Positions 53,471 through 59,462 of a stretch of 59,462 bases of DNA are shown in pieces. This DNA is from Bordetella parapertussis. GTDB taxonomy: Bacteria; Acidobacteriota; Terriglobia; Bryobacterales; Bryobacteraceae. The notes under the pieces were generated by a model. That model did not search any database and had not been told where the DNA came from. It saw only the letters and a program-made list of their open reading frames with translations. The DNA is taken from NCBI GenBank assembly GCA_943328975.2, contig CALQCC020000028.1, forward strand, positions 1-59,462, written 5' to 3'. The position numbers were made by a program, and so were the translations under genes. Each line of letters begins with the position of its first letter. Positions within the stretch are counted from its first letter, which is position 1.

Positions 53471-53476
53471 GTTGGT

Positions 53477-54481
53477 TTACCGAAGAAGTGCGGAGATCAC
53501 GATATAGGGAATCGAAGACAAGAGGCTGGTTCCAATGCCTGGCAGGGCGGCGCGGATGGCTGACGTCCGCGGCACGTACAGAATGTCGTTCGGAAAGAGC
53601 GGGAAATCATTATCTTGTCCGGTCAGAATTCGCTCAATATCGATATCGATTTGGGCCAGGCGGCTGGTCCCTTCAATTGGGCGCAAGACCCGGACCTTGC
53701 CTCGCGTGGCCGTCGCGTTGAATCCACCGGCCTGCGTGAGCGCCTGCATGACGGAGATACTATCTCTGCCCACTAGTTCCAGCGGAGCGGCGTGAACTAC
53801 TTCACCGTTCACATACACCGGCTGAGACTGATCGACTGTGACGCGATCATAGGCTTCCAGCACAATGTCTTCCTCCGGCGCGATCTCGCGTAGCAATGTA
53901 TCCAGATTAATTTCCACTGTGCTTGTCCCGTTGGTTGGATCTTCAATGGCGGAGCGCAACGGAATGGTGCCGTTCTCGAGACGCCGGGTTACGCGCAGCC
54001 GACGCGAGGCGTTGGGCAGGAACCCTCCCGCTACAGTCAGCATTTCGCGCAGCGTGCGCCCTCCGGTCAGCGTATAGACGCCGGGCTTGGCAAACGCTCC
54101 AAAGAAGGAGACAGGCTCATCGCGGAATGCCGTAACCATGATGCCGACTTGGGGCTGCTGGTAAAATTCCCGCAAACGCGTGGCGAGTTCCACTTCCAGT
54201 GCTTGCACCGTTAGTCCGTTCACCGGCAAGCGGTTCACCAAAGGGAAGGTGATGATGCCGTCTGCGTCGACTCGGAACGGGCGTTCGCTGAGTTCTTCAA
54301 CGTTGGAACGAACCAGGATTTGATCGTTGGGTCCCAGGACGTAGTCCGGCCGGATGGCCACTGGGGTGGGTACTTGCGGGACTGCGGGTGCCTGTCCAAA
54401 CGCGGAGAAGGCCCCCAATACGAATACAATTACTGCACTAGAAACTCGGCACATAGACATAATCGTTTTCACCTTATTCAT
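53477..54481 (-). CDS. Wza-type polysaccharide export protein
   Basis: A 334-residue periplasmic/outer-membrane protein with a signal peptide (VFVLGAFSAFGQ). The Poly_export region YVLGPNDQILVRSNVEELSE is followed by VEINLDTLLREIAPEEDIVL and two SLBB-like segments (GAFAKPGVYTLTGGRTLREM; VYVNGEVVHAAPLELVGRDS). The lipobox cysteine of classical Wza is missing. The C-terminal hydrophobic stretch (SLLSSIPYIVISALL) may place it in the outer membrane. It should form the exit channel for the polymer. Confidence 0.87.
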   Translation of the reverse strand: MNKVKTIMSMCRVSSAVIVFVLGAFSAFGQAPAVPQVPTPVAIRPDYVLGPNDQILVRSNVEELSERPFRVDADGIITFPLVNRLPVNGLTVQALEVELATRLREFYQQPQVGIMVTAFRDEPVSFFGAFAKPGVYTLTGGRTLREMLTVAGGFLPNASRRLRVTRRLENGTIPLRSAIEDPTNGTSTVEINLDTLLREIAPEEDIVLEAYDRVTVDQSQPVYVNGEVVHAAPLELVGRDSISVMQALTQAGGFNATATRGKVRVLRPIEGTSRLAQIDIDIERILTGQDNDFPLFPNDILYVPRTSAIRAALPGIGTSLLSSIPYIVISALLR

Positions 54482-54489
54482 TCAACGCG

Positions 54490-55074
54490 CTAACCCGCGC
54501 GTGCCACGGAAATCGACGCAGTTTCCCAGTTCAAAGGACGGGACGGGTGCGCGGCCACGGGCCGTATCCAGGAACGCTCGACTTCCGCTGACACCGAACG
54601 CTGCAGTAGCTTGACCGAAACCACCAGCCGGAAGGTCTTGCGGATTTCCTGTAGAATTCCCTCCAGCCCGGTGAGCGGCCCTCGCTCGATCACTACGCTT
54701 TGGCCTACCTGAAGAAACGGCCAGGGCGCTACCAGCAGACCCGAACCGGTCAACTTTCGCACGGCATCGATTTCTTCATGTGGGATCGGCGTTGGACCAT
54801 TCCCGAAACCCACTAGACTGACTGCCCCCGGAACGCTCATGACCGGGAGGCGATCCTGCGGGTTTAATCTGCAAAATACGTAACCGGTGAACAGGTACTG
54901 ATCCACTTGTTTCTTCCGGTCGGACCACTGGCGCTCAGCTTTGAATGTCGGAGCGAATTCCTCAATCCCGCGATTGCGCAGGTGTGCCGAGGCAACCCGC
55001 TCAAAGTTCGAGCGCACCCGCAGCGCGTACCAGGGTGACTGCTCGTCCGGACGCTGTATTGTTTCTCTAAACAT
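54490..55074 (-). CDS. NusG paralogue, UpxY/RfaH-like antiterminator
   Basis: A 194-residue NusG-family protein. WYALRVRSNFERVASAHLRN opens the NGN domain, YLFTGYVFCRL follows, and VGQSVVIERGPLTGLEGILQ starts the KOW domain. It is not the housekeeping NusG: it lies in a polysaccharide locus and is divergent in sequence. Such paralogues let RNA polymerase read through long surface-polysaccharide operons. It lies 44 bp after the response regulator and 8 bp before the Wza-type gene. Confidence 0.85.
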   Translation of the reverse strand: MFRETIQRPDEQSPWYALRVRSNFERVASAHLRNRGIEEFAPTFKAERQWSDRKKQVDQYLFTGYVFCRLNPQDRLPVMSVPGAVSLVGFGNGPTPIPHEEIDAVRKLTGSGLLVAPWPFLQVGQSVVIERGPLTGLEGILQEIRKTFRLVVSVKLLQRSVSAEVERSWIRPVAAHPSRPLNWETASISVARAG

Positions 55075-55118
55075 GACTTTTTCGTCGTTGGTTTAACCGC
55101 TCAGCTTAGGGGCTCACC

Positions 55119-56570
55119 CTACGCCGATACTGGTTCCACCCTAGCCTGATCTTCTATCGACAGTTTTCTCATTTTGTACAGGAAGGCTTTGTAGTCAATT
55201 TGGAGCCGTGCTGCTGCCTGTTTACGGTTCCAATGTGTTGCATGCAAGGCCGCGAGGATGACTTCGGCTTCCGCCGCTTCCTTGGCTCGGGCCACTTGTT
55301 CCAACATGGATTTCGATTTCGCTTCCGGCTGGGTCACGACGGCGGGGGGGACCGCGATGGGGCCGGTTCGGGTGGCCGGGTTGGGTGCTCCAGTGCCGCG
55401 GTGCATCGCCTCGATTTCCGAGGCGATGATGTGAGGATCACGCAAAACCAGGAATTTCCGTATGATATTTTCCAGCTGCCGTATGTTTCCCGGCCATGAG
55501 AAACGCAGCATCGCGTCCTTCAAACGCTCCGTCACGTGGACCGGCGGAGTTCCTGGCACAGCGTGCTTGCGCAATAAGAACTCCGCGATCCCGACAATAT
55601 CTTCGGGACGCTCGCGCAAGGCGGGCATCGTCAAGGTGAACACGTTCAAACGATAGTAAAGATCCTCGCGGAAAGATTTCGTGGACACGGCGTTGAGCAG
55701 GTTGCAGTGCGTTGCCGAAAGCACTCGCACTTGAACCCGGATTGTTTCGCGGCCGCCCAAACGGCGAAATTCCTGGTCCTGCAACACTTGCAGTAACTTT
55801 GCCTGCAGCCGGATATCCATGTCCCCGATTTCATCCAGCAGCAACGTGCCTCCATCGGCCAGTTCGAATACGCCCAGCTTACGTTGGAAGGCGCCCGTAA
55901 ACGCCCCACGCTCGTAGCCGAACAGTTCGCTCTCCATCAACTCAGAGGGAACCGCGGCACAATTCAACTTGATGAACGGTTTGCTGGTCCCTGGGGAGAG
56001 CGCGTGCAACTGGCGCGCCAGCATCTCTTTGCCGGACCCCGTTTCGCCCTCAATCAGAATCGGTGCATTGCTGGTTGCGATCGTCTTTAGAGACGTCCTC
56101 AAGGCCAGCATGGCCGGGCTCTTGCCGAAAAACATATCGGTAAGGGCAGCAGGCCGGAGGTTCGGATCACCGGTGGCTTCGGCGGCCATGATCGCATTCT
56201 TAAGGACCCGGCCAAGGTCTTCATGATTGATGGGCTTGGCCAGGAAGTCCGTGGCCCCGCTCTTGATCGCGTTCACAATGTTCAGTGGCGTGGAAAGCCC
56301 GGAGAGCGTGATGATGGGAATATGCGGGTCCAGTTGGCGGATCTCGCGCAAGGCTTCCAGTCCATCCTTAATCGGCATCATCATGTCCAAGATGATCGCG
56401 GCCGCTTCGCAACCGGACGTGAAGTAACTGACGGCCTCTTCGCCATCGCACGCTGAGAGGACTTGATAGCCCTGGCAACGCAGCATCATTTCGATACATT
56501 CGCGAACGACCCTGTCGTCTTCGGCGACCAAAATCGTCTTCCGGGGCGTACCCTGGTGAACCACCGTCAA
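55119..56570 (-). CDS. NtrC-type sigma-54 response regulator
   Basis: A 483-residue regulator. The receiver domain has Asp62 as phosphoacceptor and the conserved lysine Lys112. The AAA+ domain starts near 150 with Walker A GETGSGKE (Lys181) and the sigma-54 contact loop GAFTGA at 222-227. LLLDEIGDM is Walker B. A Fis-type helix-turn-helix (NRKQAAARLQIDYKAFLYKM) ends it. It activates sigma-54 promoters, probably of the exopolysaccharide genes. It follows the histidine kinase after 12 bp. Confidence 0.92.
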   Translation of the reverse strand: MTVVHQGTPRKTILVAEDDRVVRECIEMMLRCQGYQVLSACDGEEAVSYFTSGCEAAAIILDMMMPIKDGLEALREIRQLDPHIPIITLSGLSTPLNIVNAIKSGATDFLAKPINHEDLGRVLKNAIMAAEATGDPNLRPAALTDMFFGKSPAMLALRTSLKTIATSNAPILIEGETGSGKEMLARQLHALSPGTSKPFIKLNCAAVPSELMESELFGYERGAFTGAFQRKLGVFELADGGTLLLDEIGDMDIRLQAKLLQVLQDQEFRRLGGRETIRVQVRVLSATHCNLLNAVSTKSFREDLYYRLNVFTLTMPALRERPEDIVGIAEFLLRKHAVPGTPPVHVTERLKDAMLRFSWPGNIRQLENIIRKFLVLRDPHIIASEIEAMHRGTGAPNPATRTGPIAVPPAVVTQPEAKSKSMLEQVARAKEAAEAEVILAALHATHWNRKQAAARLQIDYKAFLYKMRKLSIEDQARVEPVSA

Positions 56571-56582
56571 CTCCTCCGATTC

Positions 56583-57851
56583 CTACTGTTCTCCGCTCTC
56601 ACTGCGACCGCTCGGACTCTCAGCGTTCTGTTGCAGCGGCAGCACGAAAGAAAAGGCACTTCCGTCCGCCGTCGCTTCTGCCCACACGTGTCCCTGGTGT
56701 CGACCGATAATGAATCGGCAGATTGCGAGCCCAAGTCCACCCCCAGAACGGTCCTGAGACCCAGAATATGAGGTATATTCCTCAAAAATATGCTCGATCA
56801 ATTCGGGTGGCACGCCGGGACCACTATCTTTGACATCAATTCTGTAAGAGTTGGCCGCCTGAGAGCGATTCCCACGTCGATCGAGAGAGCGGTTTCCCTC
56901 CAACGGTCGCCGGTCCCAAAAAAAAGGATAGCCTAGGACTTCTATAAGCCCGTGCTTTGGCACGAACCTGCACGCATTGTCGAGAAGATTGACCAGGACC
57001 TGTTCGATCTGCGATGGTTCAAAATGCAAAAGAGTGGGAGGTGGAACAATTTGATCGGCCCGTACCTCAATGTGCTTTTCGCGAGCAATGGGCGCGATCT
57101 CATGGATAGCCTGGTGGATTGGCTCCCTTATATCTGCGGCGCGCAGATCCAGGGCTTTCCCCAGTCTAGGTCCGGCGCTGAGATCGAACATGGCGGACGT
57201 CATATAGGAGAGCCGCTGAATACTACGCTGCATCCGGTCCAGTGCCTCCTTCTGAACCTCGCCAAGGGAGCCTAACTCGCCGCTGGTCAGTAGCCCGCAA
57301 AAGCCGGACAGCGCGGTTATCGGCGCGCGAAAATCGTGCACGGCCCGAGCAATGAAATTGGTGCGCTGCTGATCGTACTCCTGCAAACGCAGATTGGCGC
57401 GCAGCAAGTGCTGCAGCATTTCATCCCGGTCGGCACGCAGCGTTCCTATCTCGTTCTGGTTCCCTGGAGGGCTGCTGTATGAACGGGGTGAACGGGTGGT
57501 TGAGCCCAAGAAAGCTCGCAGCACTACCCGCGTCACAGGTTTAAGTAAAATGTTGCCTTCAGCCTCGGGGATGCGTGCGCGTAATTCCTCCACCTGACTC
57601 GTATGGACTACATAGAAGACTTTCTGGTTTGGTTCGGACCGAACTATGGGCCGGTCGGATTCAAAATCTGACAGATAGATCTCGGTGATGTCTCCACCGA
57701 CGCCGGATTCGTCATGGGCCAGCTGAAGGTCATGCAGTACTTCCCGGCATGTCGAAATCAGAGCCGCATCGCCGGAGGCGACAAACAGCCGGATTCCGGC
57801 CCCAGTCAGGATAGTTGCTTCGTTCGATGAGACGTGGCTTCCCGATTCCAT
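56583..57851 (-). CDS. Histidine kinase with degenerate receiver-like N-terminus
   Basis: A 422-residue soluble kinase. The H-box has His172 in RAVHDFRAPITAL, and the ATPase domain carries LVNLLDNACRFVP, VKDSGPGVPP and GGGLGLAICR. No membrane helix is seen. The first 115 residues are receiver-like (RLFVASGDAALIST to LLKPVTRVVLRAF), but the usual acidic pair is not clear, so this domain may be inactive. It is the first gene of the operon with the sigma-54 regulator. GAAGGAAG lies directly before the ATG. Confidence 0.88.
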   Translation of the reverse strand: MESGSHVSSNEATILTGAGIRLFVASGDAALISTCREVLHDLQLAHDESGVGGDITEIYLSDFESDRPIVRSEPNQKVFYVVHTSQVEELRARIPEAEGNILLKPVTRVVLRAFLGSTTRSPRSYSSPPGNQNEIGTLRADRDEMLQHLLRANLRLQEYDQQRTNFIARAVHDFRAPITALSGFCGLLTSGELGSLGEVQKEALDRMQRSIQRLSYMTSAMFDLSAGPRLGKALDLRAADIREPIHQAIHEIAPIAREKHIEVRADQIVPPPTLLHFEPSQIEQVLVNLLDNACRFVPKHGLIEVLGYPFFWDRRPLEGNRSLDRRGNRSQAANSYRIDVKDSGPGVPPELIEHIFEEYTSYSGSQDRSGGGLGLAICRFIIGRHQGHVWAEATADGSAFSFVLPLQQNAESPSGRSESGEQ

Positions 57852-58266
57852 CTTCCTTCAATCGGTCCAATGAGGGTTCCCGAACACCCCTCGCATTCCG
57901 GAGATAGGCGGGCACCAATCGCTTGGCATCAAGAGCAATACTGGAAATATTTTCCTATTATTTGAACGTGTTGCTAAAAATCCGAGTATTTGGGGTTTTA
58001 GCTGCTGCTTCGGTATAACTCCAACCTACGTCTCATCCCAAATTCTGTCAATGAATCAGAGGTAATCGTATGGGCCTTAGGGTACCGGTACTAAATACAT
58101 AAAGGTGCCAGAATTCCTGTAACGTTTAGGCTTCCGCAAGCTTCCCTAATCTTACGGCAGCCTGCAGTTACTGGTGCTGGATGGCCTGCCGGTTATTTCC
58201 GTAGGGCGAGCACATGTAGCGCGGCCCAAGGGACTCCGATGGAGTGAAGGACAAGGAAAAGAGAAT
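57852..58266. other. Divergent intergenic region
   Basis: This 415-bp region lies between the histidine kinase and the secreted repeat protein. It holds a 10-bp perfect palindrome, GTACCGGTAC, at 58082-58091, and a direct repeat GCTTCC-GCAA-GCTTCC near 58130. AT-rich stretches near 57950 could hold the kinase promoter. No gene was recognised, and neither a good sigma-70 nor sigma-54 promoter could be fixed. Confidence 0.4.
58082..58091. promoter_or_regulatory. 10-bp palindrome GTACCGGTAC
   Basis: A perfect 10-bp palindrome about 175 bp before the secreted repeat protein start. It could be a regulator half-site pair, but short palindromes also occur by chance. Confidence 0.25.
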
Positions 58267-59462
58267 ATGATGTCGGCAAAAACGTTTGTTTTATCACTGA
58301 TCCTCGCGGCGCTTCCGGCGCTGGCCCAGCCGACCGTTTCTTTGACCATTGCCTCCGGTTCTGGCCTGGCGGGTTCCGTCGTCTCGCTTCCTATCAACAT
58401 TTCTTCGTCAGGTGGGGCGTTGCCGACGGCTGTACAGTGGGGTTTCGCTCTTTCGTCCGGGATTACGGGCGTGACCGTGGATGTCGGGCCGTCCGCATCG
58501 TCCGCCGGGAAATCGCTGAGCTGCAGCGGGACCAGTTGCCTTGTCTTCGGGCTGAATGCGACCTCTATTCCGAACGGCACCATCGCCGTTGCGAACTTCC
58601 AGTTGTCCGCGAGTGCGACCGGAAATCAGTCCGTGAGTTTGACCGGCGTGGTTGCTTCCGACGTGAACTCGATCCCATCCTCGGGAGGCAGTGGCCTCAT
58701 AACTGTCACTACGCCACTTCCTACGACGGCCTTGAACACGGTCGCTTGCGGAACCGGCGCAATTCAGACTCCTGGTAGTCTCTCCTGTAGCGTGACCCTG
58801 ACGGCAGCAGCGCCAGCGGGCGGATTTGGCGTCAGCTTGTCCAGTAACAACGCAAGTCTAAGTGTCCCAGCAAGCGTGACCGTGATCGCCGGACAAACAA
58901 CCGCCGCTTTCACGGCGACGGGTGCGCTAGTTACAGTTGGGCAGACTGCCACGGTGACGGCGGTCGCCGGTGGTGTGTCTCGTACAACCAATGTCAGTCT
59001 GATTTCGCCGGCCGTACTGTCCTCGCTGACGTGCGCGCCGAGCAGCCTGAACAGCGGACAGAGCGCAAGCTGCACGGTGCTCTTGGACAAGGCCTCGGCG
59101 GGTGGAGCGACGGTGACGTTGTCGGACGATAGCGCGCAGCTATCGACGCCCGGAAGTGTCGCGATCGGGAACGGAGCGAGCAGTGCGACGTTCACAGTGA
59201 CGGCGGCCTCAATCGCATCGAGTCAAACGGCTACGGTGACCGCGAATTTAAACGGTGTTGCTCGGACCACGCAAGTGAGCCTGGTGGCTCCAGCGGGACT
59301 ATCGGGACTGAGCTGCGCTCCGAACAGCTTCAGTGCGGCGGGCAGTGCGACGTGCACCGTGACGTTGGTATCGGCGGTGGCAGCCAACACGCTGGTTACG
59401 GTGTCGGATGGAAGTGCGAATGTGACGGTGCCCGCGTCGGTGACGGTGTCCGCAGGGCAGAG
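58267..59462 (+). CDS. Secreted cohesin-like/Ig-like repeat protein, cut by window end
   Basis: An open frame of at least 398 residues running off the window. ATG ATG at 58267/58270 follows AAGGAAAAG, and a signal peptide (FVLSLILAALPALAQ) is cut at about residue 18. Residues 20-155 are cohesin-like and match the 840-residue protein (SGGALPTAVQWGFAL; LVFGLNATSIPNG). From about 158 on, repeats of about 85-95 residues follow, each with a Cys-containing start (LSSLTCAPSSLNSG; LSGLSCAPNSFSAAG) and a VTVTA-type end. It is probably a large surface protein. The 3' part lies outside the window. Confidence 0.82.
   Translation, partial: MMSAKTFVLSLILAALPALAQPTVSLTIASGSGLAGSVVSLPINISSSGGALPTAVQWGFALSSGITGVTVDVGPSASSAGKSLSCSGTSCLVFGLNATSIPNGTIAVANFQLSASATGNQSVSLTGVVASDVNSIPSSGGSGLITVTTPLPTTALNTVACGTGAIQTPGSLSCSVTLTAAAPAGGFGVSLSSNNASLSVPASVTVIAGQTTAAFTATGALVTVGQTATVTAVAGGVSRTTNVSLISPAVLSSLTCAPSSLNSGQSASCTVLLDKASAGGATVTLSDDSAQLSTPGSVAIGNGASSATFTVTAASIASSQTATVTANLNGVARTTQVSLVAPAGLSGLSCAPNSFSAAGSATCTVTLVSAVAANTLVTVSDGSANVTVPASVTVSAGQ

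Noticed and set aside
58152-58583. Minus-strand open frame at the right end
   Set aside because: It is antisense to the signal peptide and cohesin-like domain of the real plus-strand gene starting at 58267, which lacks a stop because the window ends.

Overview
The window looks like a chromosomal stretch of an Acidobacteriota bacterium close to Candidatus Solibacter / Bryobacterales. The main clue is a C-terminal domain in two secreted proteins (42521-43705 and 43840-46362) that matches my memory of the Solibacter-expanded TIGR03437 domain. Secreted cohesin-like, dockerin-like, carboxypeptidase-regulatory-like and HYDIN/ASH-like proteins fit as well. No database could be searched, so taxonomy and families rest on motif recognition.

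Layout. (1) 130-3034, minus strand: a small operon of a degenerate GGDEF-like protein, a deacetylase-like protein and a NodU/CmcH-type carbamoyltransferase, closed by a strong hairpin. (2) 3432-41288, plus strand: a roughly 37-kb exopolysaccharide cluster. It opens with a second GGDEF-like protein and a priming sugar transferase carrying a third copy of that domain. Next come nucleotide-sugar genes (oxidoreductase, two hexapeptide acyltransferases, two DegT-type aminotransferases, an epimerase/dehydratase), a Wzx-type flippase, eight glycosyltransferases, an ATP-grasp ligase, a PHP protein, a YdjC deacetylase, a FemAB/GNAT protein whose frame runs into a tRNA-Thr, an asparagine-synthase-like protein without its N-terminal cysteine, membrane acyltransferases (HGSNAT-like, AlgI-like, with an AlgJ-like partner), a Wzy/WaaL-type polymerase/ligase, a secreted beta-helix protein, two further deacetylases, an alpha/alpha-barrel protein, a second FemAB protein, a Wzz-type chain-length protein, a separate CpsD-type tyrosine kinase and a VanZ-like protein. 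(3) 41316-49598: a dockerin/FN3 protein, a PilZ protein, two cohesin-like secreted proteins, a TonB-like protein and an ExeA-like ATPase. (4) 49606-57851, minus strand: histidine kinase, sigma-54 response regulator, NusG-like antiterminator, Wza-type export protein and three secreted proteins, tightly packed and probably one operon. (5) 58267 to the window end, plus strand: the start of a large secreted cohesin-like/Ig-like repeat protein.

Together the genes describe a Wzx/Wzy-type exopolysaccharide: priming on a lipid carrier, assembly from amino- and acyl-modified sugars, flipping, polymerisation controlled by Wzz plus a BY-kinase, export through the Wza-type protein, and heavy decoration (carbamoyl, acyl, deacetylation, amide-type groups). 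Regulation probably runs through the two-component pair, the NusG paralogue and perhaps nucleotide sensing (PilZ and the GGDEF-like proteins). The least expected features are the three related GGDEF-like domains around the priming enzyme, the tRNA inside a reading frame, the cysteine-less asparagine-synthase homologue, and cohesin-like and dockerin-like proteins beside a polysaccharide export locus.
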